Below are positions 8,578 to 17,670 of a stretch of DNA of 40,898 nt, piece by piece. The first letter of the stretch is position 1. Each line of letters opens with the position of its first letter. The DNA lies in NCBI GenBank assembly GCA_017443585.1, contig JAFSYV010000098.1, positions 1 to 40,898 on the forward strand, in the 5' to 3' direction. Made by a program: the position numbers and the translations under genes. This DNA is from Lentisphaeria bacterium. GTDB lineage: Bacteria > Verrucomicrobiota > Lentisphaeria > Victivallales > Victivallaceae. Below the pieces are notes generated by a model that worked only from the letters and a program-made list of their open reading frames with translations, did no database searches and was not told where the DNA came from.

Positions 8578-9441
8578 TCAGAGGCCGTCGTCGGCGAGAT
8601 CCACGCTTTTGAGTTTGCTGATGATGTTCCGGTGGCAGTAATCGGAGCACTCGTCCAGAAAGGTTTCCTCCCGGTTGAGGACCACGGTCATGAGCAGCTG
8701 GATGATCAGAGCGAAGACCAGGGCGATGAGGGTGGTCTCGAAGGCGACGGAAAGTCCTCCCGTCACGTTGCCCAGGGCGGCGATGAGCTCCTGCGGGTCG
8801 TTCCCGCCCTTCCTCACCACGTCCCCGAAACTGCTGATGGCCGTGGAGAGTCCCAGCACCGTTCCCACGAACCCCAGCACCGGGATGGCCCAGATGAAGC
8901 CCTTGAGCACGGTGTAGGTGCTCGAGAGGTAGTCCTCATCGTTCCGGGCCTGAGTGTTCAGACACTCGGCGACGGCGCTGACGTTGCCCAGATTCTTCAG
9001 GTTCATCAGGGCCCGCTGGATCCGGTCGAGGAGCACGAAGTCCCTGGGGACGGCCGCCTGCAGACTGATGTTTTCGAGGATCTCCCGCGCGGTGGCGCAG
9101 GTGAGAACGAAGTTCACGTCGTCGGGGAGGATCTTCAAGGTCAGCGCTTTCCGCTGCACGTGGAGTTTCTGGAGTTTGATGAGCAGGATCGCCAAGGCCC
9201 AGCAGCCGAGGAAGACGGTGAAATAGGGGATGATGGAGCGGTCTTTCGGGCCGCCGTGGAAGAACATGTCCACGACCCAGCCGCTCCCCCGGAAAAAGGA
9301 CAAGGGCACGTAGATCAGCGCACAAAGCACTATGGCCGTGAGAAATGAGGAAATCGCTCCGACGGCGGTGAATTTCTTGCCGCCCAGCCCCAGGATGCAC
9401 TCGATGTCGAGCATCCGTCTTGAAAGTTGTTCTTGTTTCAT
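8578..9441 (-). CDS. MotA/TolQ/ExbB-family ion channel protein
   Basis: A 287-residue protein; ATG at 9441 is preceded by AGAGG and overlaps the previous stop as ATGA. Four hydrophobic segments are visible: about 25-50, 70-90, 183-205 and 226-255. The third contains 'VLGFVGTVLGLSTAISSF', the hallmark of the MotA/TolQ/ExbB family, and the fourth 'VTGGLSVAFETTLIALVFALI' lines the channel in relatives. These proteins form pentamers that use proton or sodium flow to drive a dimer of single-span partners. Two candidate partners follow immediately. No ExbB/TonB or Tol-Pal genes are nearby, so it is not the ordinary TonB or Tol system. Confidence 0.88.
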   Translation of the reverse strand: MKQEQLSRRMLDIECILGLGGKKFTAVGAISSFLTAIVLCALIYVPLSFFRGSGWVVDMFFHGGPKDRSIIPYFTVFLGCWALAILLIKLQKLHVQRKALTLKILPDDVNFVLTCATAREILENISLQAAVPRDFVLLDRIQRALMNLKNLGNVSAVAECLNTQARNDEDYLSSTYTVLKGFIWAIPVLGFVGTVLGLSTAISSFGDVVRKGGNDPQELIAALGNVTGGLSVAFETTLIALVFALIIQLLMTVVLNREETFLDECSDYCHRNIISKLKSVDLADDGL

Positions 9442-10364
9442 TTCATACCTCTGATTCGAACCAGTTCGCTGAGAAAACAGATCATGCCGGCCATACCCGC
9501 GGTCAGCAAAGGAACGATGAGAAAGGCCCACTTGGCCGGAACGGCCCGGAAGCGCTCGACAAAACGGCCCGTGAGGAGCGTTCCGGCGCCGACCGTCAGC
9601 ATTGCGAATGCGCCCGAGAGCAGGGCCCCGGCGAAGGCATGGGCCGGATCCCTGAAGCAGGGATAAAAGGCCGTGAGCGTTCCGCACAACATGCCGTAGT
9701 TCATGAAGAAGGCGATGCCCAGGAGTTTCCACTCTTCGGGCGGCGTCGAGCCGGGGGGAAGTTTGAACACGGCGATGATCCGGGCCGCGGCCGCCGCGGC
9801 CAGTCCGACCGCGAGCAGGAGGCCCGCCGCGTAGAGGGGGGCCCAGGGCCACGGCAGACGAAAGGCGTATCGTTGACAGGAAAGGCCGAGCAGCAGGGCG
9901 CAGGGGAGCAGATTCAGGAGCGCCGCGGCCAGGACCAGCTTCCACTTTTTCATACGCATCAGGGGCGCTTCCGTTTCGAACTCCCACGGCAGGACGATGA
10001 GGGCCGCCGTGTCGCGGAGCCACGGGGGGACAGTTCCGGCGTCCGTCACCGGCCGGACCGGCACGGTCACCGGAGAGGGCTCCGGCAGGAATTCCGGTTC
10101 AGGCGGCGGGAGTTCCGGCGGAAGAAACGGCTGCGGGAGCCCGGCGTTTTCTTCCTCCGGGAGCTCCGGGGCGGGAACTTCCGCCTCGGGGAACCTTTCC
10201 GGGAAGAGTGTGCTCACGGGCCGCCAGCCGCTCTTGTCCGTGGAAAACTGATCTTCCCCGCCGAGGGTCCCCCGGTCGACCATCAGCCTGAGTTTGGTCA
10301 CGGTGAAGGGCCCGGTGATGAGACCTGCTTTCCGGACGAAATAGATCCGTTTGTTTTCGGTCAT
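9438..10364 (-). CDS. GYF-domain (DUF4339-like) multi-pass membrane protein
   Basis: A 308-residue protein; the start at 10364 overlaps the upstream stop as ATGA. Residues 5-55 ('IYFVRKAGLITGPFTVTKL' up to 'SGWRPVSTLF') fit the GYF_2/DUF4339 domain, a small fold that in eukaryotes binds proline-rich peptides. A Glu/Pro linker follows (about 58-115, 'LPPELPPPEPEFLPEPSP'). Residues about 141-300 hold five hydrophobic segments, the last 'KWAFLIVPLLTAGMAGMICF'. The GYF domain would be cytoplasmic if the basic stretch before the first span (RMKKWK) obeys the positive-inside rule. A second GYF domain occurs in the GTPase of the same operon. Likely a membrane adaptor; the membrane part was not recognised. 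Confidence 0.7.
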   Translation of the reverse strand: MTENKRIYFVRKAGLITGPFTVTKLRLMVDRGTLGGEDQFSTDKSGWRPVSTLFPERFPEAEVPAPELPEEENAGLPQPFLPPELPPPEPEFLPEPSPVTVPVRPVTDAGTVPPWLRDTAALIVLPWEFETEAPLMRMKKWKLVLAAALLNLLPCALLLGLSCQRYAFRLPWPWAPLYAAGLLLAVGLAAAAAARIIAVFKLPPGSTPPEEWKLLGIAFFMNYGMLCGTLTAFYPCFRDPAHAFAGALLSGAFAMLTVGAGTLLTGRFVERFRAVPAKWAFLIVPLLTAGMAGMICFLSELVRIRGMK

Positions 10365-13300
10365 TTTTCCGGCTGTCCCTGAATGGCTGTCTCCGCAGGA
10401 CAGAGCAGCGGTCTTATCTTGAGCTGGGTATTGAGCCGGAGGGCCTTTTGCTCCCATTCCCGCACGAAATCGGCGCTCTTCCGGTCGTCATCGAAGGTCC
10501 AGACCAGCTGTCCGGGGAAGAGTCTGCCGGGAACCGGCGCGAAACGGGCGCCTTTGCGGGCCGCTCCGTCGGGGAGCAGCGAGACCCCGTCGTCGGTCAG
10601 AAGCAGCATTTCGACAGGCTTCGTGGGCCGGAAGATGTGCAGTTCCAGGGATTTCCCGTCGGGAGCCCGATGGATCACCCCCGCCGGGACGAAGCGCCGG
10701 GCGTGAAAGGCGAAGACGAAATCCGCCCGGAGTTTCCCCGCCGCCCCCAGCCGTTCGGGATCGGCCTTGGCCAGCAGTTCTTCGAGGCGGGCCTGCATCT
10801 CGGCGCTTTTTGCGGCGGCCTGGGGTTCACGCCAGTTGTACTTGCCGCGGGCGTTGAAGGCTTCCAGTTCGATCAGGGCTTCGGTGGCTTCGGAGAACAA
10901 CGGCGAAGCGAAGCAGAGGGCGTCGAGGAAATTCCTCATCAGCATCTCGCGGAGACAGACGTTGGGGACGTTGCCCGGTGCGGCGATCCACTTCAGCGCA
11001 TCGATCAGCAGCCGGGCGACGCCGGGGCCGTCGGCGTTGAGCCCCTTGAACTGCTCTGCAAGTCCCGCTCCCGGCCAGGGACGGAAAACGGGGTTGCCCT
11101 CCATGACGGGGGAGTTCCAGAGGGCGGCGAAGCCTTCGGGCAGCCGATAGGAAAGACCCTTGGGAAACTCCCTGGTGCGGAAGGGCGTCTTCTTTGCGTC
11201 ATAGAGGAAGGTGAAGAGGAAATAGCCGTTGTTCTCGACGGAGTTGAACGAGATGTTCACCCGGCGGGGGCGGCGCAGTCTTTCGACGGTGATCTTCCCC
11301 GTGGTGTAGAAGAAGTATTTGCAGCCGGAATCGTCGGTGAAAAACAGCTCCTTGTACTGGTCCATCTGCCGCACCGAGGCGAAAAACTTGGCGAACTTCG
11401 GGCTGCGGGCGGGGTTCATGAGGATCCGGTCGAAGTCCTGCTTCAGCAGTCCTCCCGGAAGGTCGTCGGTCCGGACGAGGCTTTCGGCCGACGTCGGCAG
11501 CACGGTCCGGGAGTTGTCGAATTCCACCTTCCAGCGGGGCAGGGCGAGCAGGGCCTGGGCGTACTCCATGGCGAGGGCGGGTTCCTGATACCGGATCGAC
11601 TCCAGCGTCTGGACGTAGGAAAGAAAATCGCGGGGGAACTTGAGGTCGTGGAGAGCCTGAGCTTTTTTCAGCGCCGCGTCGAAGTTCGCCCGGGCGTCCG
11701 CCACGCGCTTGATCTCCCGGTTTTTCAGGGCCGCGGGGACATAGATGAATTGCTGGACCTTGGCGTCGAATCGGTTCCGGAGCATTTCGGCGGCCCGTTC
11801 CGCCGCGGGAAGATCCCTTTCGTCGATGGCTCCGGCAAGTTTGTTGAGTTCGCCGACGACGGCGGAGCTTGCGTCGAGAAATTCCTTTTCCCGCTTCTGC
11901 TTGAGTTCGGTCCGGCGTTTGGCCACCGCGGTCTCGAGTTTCCGGAAGGCATCGAGCATTTCCCGCGGCTGGCCCGCCATGATCTTCCGCGCATCGGCAA
12001 AGTTCCGGTCCAGCGCCTCGGAGACGTCGAGAACGTCCTTTTCATCCAGGAGTATCTTGATCTGACCGACGAGGCGGGCGAACTCCTGGGCTCTCGCCTT
12101 GTTTTGCGCCTGCTGTTCCTTCTGCCGGGCCGAGGCCTCGTTGTATTTCTTCAGAAGCGAAGCGTTCGAAGCCGGTTCGGGGTCCGTGCGCCTGAGCTTT
12201 TCGTAGAGGGCCGCCGCTTCGCCGTACTTTCCCGCGGCGATCAGCTGTTCCATGTCCGCCGAAGCCGTCCTCACGGTCAGGAAGTACCGGGTCCACTTGC
12301 CCGCCAGAAACAGCCCGATGATGACCACCGCGGCCGCCGCCAGAAAATAGACGCTGCGGCGGGCGCTGAGGAGCTTTTCGTGGCGGCGGTTTTCCTGTTC
12401 CAGGTTTTCCACCCTGGCCTGCAGGCTGGGTGGGACGGGAAGATCCTGCAGCAGGAGCTGATTGTAATCTCCGGCTATTTCGGAAAAGGGACGGTTCTCG
12501 ACGATCTTTTGCTCCAGACGTCCGACGAGCTCCGAGAATCGTCTTTCCCGAGCCTGCTCCTCCTCGCGGACGCGCAGAAAGTTTTCGACTTCCTCCGCGC
12601 TTGATCTTTCCGCCTCGCCGAGCCGCACCTGGGGATTGGCGCAGAAGCTCTGCCACTCGTCGAAAGCGGCCCTGAGCCGGGGAAGGTCCCGGGCCGCCAG
12701 GAGTTCCGTGAGTTTCCCGAGCCGTTCTTCGATCCCGCGTCTGATCTTTTCCTGCTGGCGGGGGAGGAGCAGCTTCCTGATCCGCTCCTCGAGTTCGGGC
12801 TTGACCGGAGCGGTCAGGTCGGGGGAAAGGACCTCCCGGCAGAACCGTTCCAGCAGGGCCAGCCCCTCATCCCCCGGCGGCAGATGGTTGAGGGACTGTT
12901 CCATTTCCTGAAACCAGGCGTGTTCGGCGGCGGCCAGATCGTTGTGCCAGCGCCGGGAGTCGGGCAGTTTCTTCACGATCTTCCGGAGCAGTTCGATCCG
13001 CTCCTGCAGACTGCCGCTCCGGGCGATCCTCCGGTAGTCCTGCAGCAGGGCGTGGAGGTGCTTGTCCCCGCCGGTGACGGGGGCGCTGAGCCGGTTCAGC
13101 AGCGCGGGGTCGGGGCGTTTCGGCGAATCCAGTCCGTATTCCCGGCAGACGGCGAAGAACTCTTCCCAGCCGGGGAAGAGCAGCAGTTCGGCCTGTTCGG
13201 TCAGGGGCGGGGCGAAGGAATCGCTGAGTCCGCGGGCCTCCTTGAAGGCCTCCTCCGCGATGAGAACGCGGCACTTTTCCAGTCCGGCGTCGAGGGCGGC

Positions 13301-13411
13301 GTGGAGTTCCAGCAGCTCCCCGTGGAGCCGGCGGAGTTCGGGCGTATCGGAAAGATCGCCGGATTGTATCAGACGTTTGATATTTTCAACGGTCGTGCGA
13401 AGCTGAGCCAT
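10361..13411 (-). CDS. Large single-span coiled-coil protein, unrecognised family
   Basis: A 1016-residue protein. The ATG at 13411 (MAQLRTTVENI) is chosen because a GGAG/AAGGA site precedes it inside the end of the upstream gene, whose stop lies 5 bases away. Residues 1-350 are helical and charged, with Leu/Glu/Arg repeats. One membrane span lies at about 353-374 ('VYFLAAAAVVIIGLFLAGKW') with Arg-Arg before it, so the N-terminal third is predicted cytoplasmic and the remaining 640 residues outside. About 390-600 is again helical coiled coil. The C-terminal part (about 690-1016) is more mixed and globular, with 'NGYFLFTFLYDAKK' and 'SLELHIFRPTKPVEMLLLTDDG'. I do not recognise the family. Its place between GAP1-N2-like and channel genes suggests a transmembrane scaffold. 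Confidence 0.65.
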   Translation of the reverse strand: MAQLRTTVENIKRLIQSGDLSDTPELRRLHGELLELHAALDAGLEKCRVLIAEEAFKEARGLSDSFAPPLTEQAELLLFPGWEEFFAVCREYGLDSPKRPDPALLNRLSAPVTGGDKHLHALLQDYRRIARSGSLQERIELLRKIVKKLPDSRRWHNDLAAAEHAWFQEMEQSLNHLPPGDEGLALLERFCREVLSPDLTAPVKPELEERIRKLLLPRQQEKIRRGIEERLGKLTELLAARDLPRLRAAFDEWQSFCANPQVRLGEAERSSAEEVENFLRVREEEQARERRFSELVGRLEQKIVENRPFSEIAGDYNQLLLQDLPVPPSLQARVENLEQENRRHEKLLSARRSVYFLAAAAVVIIGLFLAGKWTRYFLTVRTASADMEQLIAAGKYGEAAALYEKLRRTDPEPASNASLLKKYNEASARQKEQQAQNKARAQEFARLVGQIKILLDEKDVLDVSEALDRNFADARKIMAGQPREMLDAFRKLETAVAKRRTELKQKREKEFLDASSAVVGELNKLAGAIDERDLPAAERAAEMLRNRFDAKVQQFIYVPAALKNREIKRVADARANFDAALKKAQALHDLKFPRDFLSYVQTLESIRYQEPALAMEYAQALLALPRWKVEFDNSRTVLPTSAESLVRTDDLPGGLLKQDFDRILMNPARSPKFAKFFASVRQMDQYKELFFTDDSGCKYFFYTTGKITVERLRRPRRVNISFNSVENNGYFLFTFLYDAKKTPFRTREFPKGLSYRLPEGFAALWNSPVMEGNPVFRPWPGAGLAEQFKGLNADGPGVARLLIDALKWIAAPGNVPNVCLREMLMRNFLDALCFASPLFSEATEALIELEAFNARGKYNWREPQAAAKSAEMQARLEELLAKADPERLGAAGKLRADFVFAFHARRFVPAGVIHRAPDGKSLELHIFRPTKPVEMLLLTDDGVSLLPDGAARKGARFAPVPGRLFPGQLVWTFDDDRKSADFVREWEQKALRLNTQLKIRPLLCPAETAIQGQPEK

Positions 13412-13416
13412 GATCC

Positions 13417-15834
13417 TTATCTCCAGTCCAGTTCGATCATTATCGCTTTTTTCAGCATTTCGTCGGAAATCTTCGTGCAGAAGCCGGGGGAAACGCCCTG
13501 GTTTTTCTTCACTTGGTCCAGACAGGTCCCGAAAAGCTGCGGCGGAAGAGTTTGCAGGTGCTCTTCCGTTTCGGCCTGCAGTTTTTTGATGGCAGCGGTC
13601 TTCCGCTCGAGGATTTTCTCCTTGTCTTTCCTCTGCACCATGTCCTTCCACCTTTCCCCGAGTCGCCTGAGCCCTTCGGCAAGAGGGTGTTCCCCGGAAG
13701 TGTCCGATCCGTCTTTTTTATACCGGGGCAGTTCGGCGCAAAGGGCGGCGACCTCGTCGGAGATCGAACGTTTCCCTTTTGCCACCGCTTCGGCAAGTTT
13801 CTTCTTCCGGGCGCCCGCCTTGGGGGGGACCTCCGACATGAGTTTTTCAAATTCTTTCCCGAAAGATTTGTCTTCTTTCTTGCACTTATCCAGTTCGCTT
13901 TCGGCGTTCCGGAAGCTTTTTACCCCGGTGTTCCAGCGGTCGAGGAGTTTTTGGGTGTAGGTGAAATCCAGAACGGTCAGCGGGATGGTCTTGCTTTCGA
14001 TGTCGCCCACGGATTTCCTGTTGCACAGGACCGCCAGATGCCGCCGGAAGGCCCACAGGTCTTCGGAAAAGGTATACACACATTCGTATTTCCCCGCTTC
14101 GGGCCGTGCGATGGTCATCCTGCCCGGATTCCGGCGGATGTTCCCGATGAAATCCCGGTCGGGGTCGTTGGGGGCGAAATCGAATGGTTTCCCTCCGGGG
14201 CCGGTGATGGTGATCTTGCCGATGTTTTCGATCCGGGGGTGGTTTTTTGCTCTCCGGGGGACCTTGACGATGAGGAAGTCGTCCGTCAGTTCCAGCGTCA
14301 TGACGTCAAGCGACTCCCCGTCCACGACCTTCTCCTTCCGAGGCTCGCGATCAATCTCCTTGTAAGGGCGGACGGTGACCTTTCTGCCCTTCGCCGAAAC
14401 ATAGCTCGCGAGGTTGGCGAGGTCCTTCGCATCGCCGATCCCTCTGAGGGTGACGGCCAGGGCGGAACTATTCCGGAACGACCTCGGGAGGGGAGCTTTC
14501 CGGCGGAGATTGAATTCCCTGTGGAAGAGAAAACGCTGCTTCAGAAATTCGGCCGGGGTTTCGACCTGTTGCGGGAGTGCACGGGCCGCGGAGGGCCGGG
14601 GGCGGTTCCGGGGCGGCGGGGCCGGAGGCCGTGCGGTTCGCGGGGGCGCCGCGGGGGAAGAGTTCCGGGGGGAGGGGGCGGGCGCCGGGGGCGTCCTCTT
14701 TTCCTCCGGGGAGGTGACGAACACCAGCGCCAAGAGCAGTCCCCCCAGAAGCAGTGCCGCCGCGGCGAAGATGATCCCCCGGAGAGAAAGGCCCTTTTCG
14801 GGGAGTTCCTCCGGTATCGGGGCGCCGGGCTTGGGGCGTTGGGGCGCGGAAGCCTCTCCGCCCGGCACGAAGGCCCTCACCCGCGGCGGTCCGGAAGATA
14901 TCGGGCGGATGCGCGCCGGAGCGGAAAGTTCAGGTTCTTCCGGCTGCCCCGGCCCTTTCTCCTCCGTCGTCCGGAGGGCTCCCGTCGGGGGCTCGGGGCC
15001 CTGCGGGGGCGGGGACGGCTCCGGCGGTTCCGGCGGTTCCGGGGGCGCCGGGGGCTGCCAATCGCCGGGAATGGGGTTGTTCCGGCCCAGATGGATGACG
15101 CTTTCCGGCGTCAGATGCTCCGCGTTGGCCGGCAGCGGGGAACCTTCCGGGCAGCCCCGCACGGCCAGGGAGCTGGTGACGGCGGGCGAGGTACAGAAGG
15201 TGCTGAAGGTGAAGTTCATCGCCTCTTCGGGTGAAAGGCGGTCCGTCACCGCGCCGATAAGTTCCAAGAGGTTTTCTCCGGTGAATCTCATCGGGTCGAA
15301 AGCCAGGACCAGACCGTGCTTCGGGTCGGTCCGGAAGCACTCCGCGGCATAGGCGGCCCAATTCCTGTCGCCCGCGAGCTCCGCCCAGAGTTCCGGGGAG
15401 GCGGCGGGGGCCCGGCCGACGCGCTTCAAGCTCTTTTGCGGGAGTTCCCGCGGCTCCCCGGTCCAGGGCGGGAAGTTTTCCGGACATCTGAGCACCGTCG
15501 TCGCTCCGCCGGGGATCTCGGCCAGTTCCGCCGGGGTGAAGAGCAGGTGGTGCGCCAGCACGTTGGTCCGGCCCGTGAAGCTCAGGCCCGCGTACGAGAT
15601 CCTGCTCAGGACGATGAAAAGCGTACCGCCCCAGCGGTAGTGCTGGCAGGAGTAGTTGACCGGATTGCGGTCCGCATCGGGGTGGCCCGGCGGGAAAAGA
15701 TTCCGGTAGCCGCTCATGTTTTCGATGGGCGAAATGAGGTTCGGAGGGAACCCGGCGGTCATGGCCACGGTGGAAAATCCGGACCTTCCGGCGAGGAGCC
15801 CGCGGGGGGATGAGGTGTAGACGAGTTCGTACAT
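13417..15834 (-). CDS. GAP1-N2-like (GTPase-associated) membrane protein with proline-rich linkers
   Basis: An 805-residue protein. Residues 1-255 carry the pattern I associate with GTPase-associated protein 1 N-terminal domain type 2: 'LVYTSSPRGL', 'GFSTVAMTAGFP', 'MSGYRNLFPPG', 'SRISYAGLSFTGRTNVLAHH'. Residues about 260-345 are proline-rich ('PPAPPEPPEPPEPSPPPQ'), followed by a single membrane span (about 352-374) and a second proline-rich stretch (about 381-415). The remaining 390 residues end in a charged helical region. The GTPase gene lies directly upstream, 12 bases away, as the family name implies. As I recall, such proteins were catalogued by comparative genomics as parts of NTP-dependent conflict systems; that memory should be checked. 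No enzyme motif was found. The proline-rich linkers are possible ligands for the two GYF domains of this operon. Confidence 0.7.
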   Translation of the reverse strand: MYELVYTSSPRGLLAGRSGFSTVAMTAGFPPNLISPIENMSGYRNLFPPGHPDADRNPVNYSCQHYRWGGTLFIVLSRISYAGLSFTGRTNVLAHHLLFTPAELAEIPGGATTVLRCPENFPPWTGEPRELPQKSLKRVGRAPAASPELWAELAGDRNWAAYAAECFRTDPKHGLVLAFDPMRFTGENLLELIGAVTDRLSPEEAMNFTFSTFCTSPAVTSSLAVRGCPEGSPLPANAEHLTPESVIHLGRNNPIPGDWQPPAPPEPPEPPEPSPPPQGPEPPTGALRTTEEKGPGQPEEPELSAPARIRPISSGPPRVRAFVPGGEASAPQRPKPGAPIPEELPEKGLSLRGIIFAAAALLLGGLLLALVFVTSPEEKRTPPAPAPSPRNSSPAAPPRTARPPAPPPRNRPRPSAARALPQQVETPAEFLKQRFLFHREFNLRRKAPLPRSFRNSSALAVTLRGIGDAKDLANLASYVSAKGRKVTVRPYKEIDREPRKEKVVDGESLDVMTLELTDDFLIVKVPRRAKNHPRIENIGKITITGPGGKPFDFAPNDPDRDFIGNIRRNPGRMTIARPEAGKYECVYTFSEDLWAFRRHLAVLCNRKSVGDIESKTIPLTVLDFTYTQKLLDRWNTGVKSFRNAESELDKCKKEDKSFGKEFEKLMSEVPPKAGARKKKLAEAVAKGKRSISDEVAALCAELPRYKKDGSDTSGEHPLAEGLRRLGERWKDMVQRKDKEKILERKTAAIKKLQAETEEHLQTLPPQLFGTCLDQVKKNQGVSPGFCTKISDEMLKKAIMIELDWR

Positions 15835-15846
15835 GACCGGCGGCTC

Positions 15847-17622
15847 TCAGTTTTCCCGGTGTTCCCCGCCGTCGTCCTTCGCGGGCAGACGGTAGAGCGT
15901 GCCGCCGATCTCGAGGCCGGCTCCGGCGTAGTTGCCGGGCAGGCGGACGGGTCTGCCGGTGACCGGGTGGGCGAAACCCAGCTGTCCGTTGATCCAGGTC
16001 CCCAGGGGCGCGCCCGCCGAGCCCGTCTTGGAGCGGATCAGGCCGTTGTTCTGCGCGAGCAGCGTGAGGACGGGGACTTCCACCCAGATGGGCTTGAGTT
16101 TTTCCGGAACGATCCCGATGACGCCCTCGTCGTTCCGTTCGGCCAGTGTGCCGAAATTGCTCACTGGGACGAAGGTCACGCTCTCGAAGAAACTTTCCGC
16201 CGCGTTGACCAGTCCGGGGACGTATTTGAGCAGCAGTTCCCGGAGCGCGAAGGAGACGTCGAGGACCCGGTCCCGGTCCAGAGCCCAGCTTTCCCCGGAA
16301 CTGACCGAATCCGGTTTGGCCAGGGGCAGTTCGGCGGGCGTCCGGTCGAAGCCGTCCCGCCAGGTGTCGTACTTCACCACCGCCACGACCAGGGGGATCT
16401 TGCAGGTGTCCGAACTGAGCATGTTCGCATGCCGCCGGATCCGGTCGATCATTTCGTTGAAGAGAAGCGTCTGATCCACCACATGGGGGCTGCACGAGAT
16501 CTGGGGGTCCCGCCTGTCGCAGATGCTCCCCCGCATGACCGCGTCGCTGGTGGGATCGAAAAGAAAGATGATGCCGTCGGAGTGGGAGAGGTGAAAGGTG
16601 GCCTGATTGCCCCACTCGTCCCGGCCGGGGACGAACATTTCGCCCGAGTTGTCGTAGAAGACCATGTTCAGATCGTCCACGCCGTCCCGGCTGCGGAATT
16701 CGAAGACGAAGGGCTGGGGCAGTTCGATCTCGGTGTCGTTCAGCCTTACCCGGTTCGAAATGCCGTCACCGGAAATCTGCGTCGCGGGGAGCGATGTGAC
16801 CTTTTCGGGCGAAAGCGACATGAAAAGCTCCCGTTCGTAGCTGCTCAGCGTTTCGTTGAGCCTGGGGTCGGCGTCGAAGAAGGCGGCGCCGAAATACTCC
16901 GGGAGAGTCCGGCGGAGCTGGTGGGTCATGCAGGTGAGCAGATGGGACTTGCCGCTCGAGATCGCTCCGGCGATGGAAAAATAGAGGGCGGGGGTGTCCA
17001 GCAGGCCCGCCGGGATCCGCAGATGGCAGCGGGGGCAGGCCATTTCGGTGGCGGGGAGCCCCTTTTCGTCCAGGGGCTGGCCCGACTGGTTGAAGACGGT
17101 GGGGACGAACCGTTTCGGGGCGTACTTCCCCAGCACGGGGTCGCCGAAAAGGTCCGGGTGCACGGAAATATAGAGGACATAGTCCGGATCGAAGCTCTTC
17201 CAGCAGTGGGGGCAGAGCAGATCGCCGTCGGGGACCTCGGCTTCCTCGCCGCCGTCGGGGAGTCCGGCTCCCGGCCGGGGCGGGAGCAGAAAATCCCTTT
17301 CACACTCGAGGCACTTGCAGCATTTCACCCCCGAGCGGTCATCCTCCACCCGGTAGTGCTGGCCGCAGACCGGGCAGGCGACCCGCAGGGCATCGGGCTC
17401 GACGCTGAGCAGTTCCGCCGTCGGGGGCTCCGCGGATTCGCCGGAAGAAGCTTCGGACGCGACGAACTCCCCCGCCTTCATGTAATGCTTCGCCCCCGTG
17501 CCGTCGGAGTACCGGACCGGGGTTTCCGGAGAGATCTTCCCCGCGTCGAGCATCTTCCGGACTTGGTCGGGCGTGAAGGGCCCTACCTGGATCCCTTCGG
17601 GGAAAACATAACAATCACCCAT
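15847..17622 (-). CDS. GYF / zinc-ribbon / P-loop GTPase protein (DO-GTPase2-like)
   Basis: A 591-residue protein without membrane spans. Residues 4-53 are a GYF_2/DUF4339 domain ('VGPFTPDQVRKMLDAGKI'). Residues 83-107 form a zinc ribbon (CPVC, then CCKCLEC), and a further pair lies at CPHC 137-140 and CPRC 196-199. The nucleotide-binding domain starts at about 213: P-loop 'GAISSGKS' (219-226), G3-like 'DNSGE' (324-328) in 'FYDNSGEMF', 'DGIIFLFDPTSD' (about 349-360), and 'VVKYDTW' (415-421) at the place of the G4 motif, which is not the canonical NKxD. This order fits a TRAFAC-like GTPase of the DO-GTPase2 type. It probably switches the membrane machine encoded downstream. The ATG at 17622 has AAGG 11 bases upstream. 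Confidence 0.8.
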   Translation of the reverse strand: MGDCYVFPEGIQVGPFTPDQVRKMLDAGKISPETPVRYSDGTGAKHYMKAGEFVASEASSGESAEPPTAELLSVEPDALRVACPVCGQHYRVEDDRSGVKCCKCLECERDFLLPPRPGAGLPDGGEEAEVPDGDLLCPHCWKSFDPDYVLYISVHPDLFGDPVLGKYAPKRFVPTVFNQSGQPLDEKGLPATEMACPRCHLRIPAGLLDTPALYFSIAGAISSGKSHLLTCMTHQLRRTLPEYFGAAFFDADPRLNETLSSYERELFMSLSPEKVTSLPATQISGDGISNRVRLNDTEIELPQPFVFEFRSRDGVDDLNMVFYDNSGEMFVPGRDEWGNQATFHLSHSDGIIFLFDPTSDAVMRGSICDRRDPQISCSPHVVDQTLLFNEMIDRIRRHANMLSSDTCKIPLVVAVVKYDTWRDGFDRTPAELPLAKPDSVSSGESWALDRDRVLDVSFALRELLLKYVPGLVNAAESFFESVTFVPVSNFGTLAERNDEGVIGIVPEKLKPIWVEVPVLTLLAQNNGLIRSKTGSAGAPLGTWINGQLGFAHPVTGRPVRLPGNYAGAGLEIGGTLYRLPAKDDGGEHREN

Positions 17623-17670
17623 TTGAGAAAACCTTATTTTGTTCGCCGCCGTGCCGGCATTTTCCAGATC

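Noticed and set aside
8578..9441. Reading the channel gene as tolQ or exbB
   Set aside because: No TonB, TolA, TolB or Pal gene is linked, and its partners have long coiled coils, so a Tol or Ton name would mislead.
13513..15234. Long plus-strand open frames inside the GAP1-N2-like gene
   Set aside because: They are rich in Gly/Arg/Pro with no domain, whereas the minus frame has a clear N-terminal domain, span and operon context.
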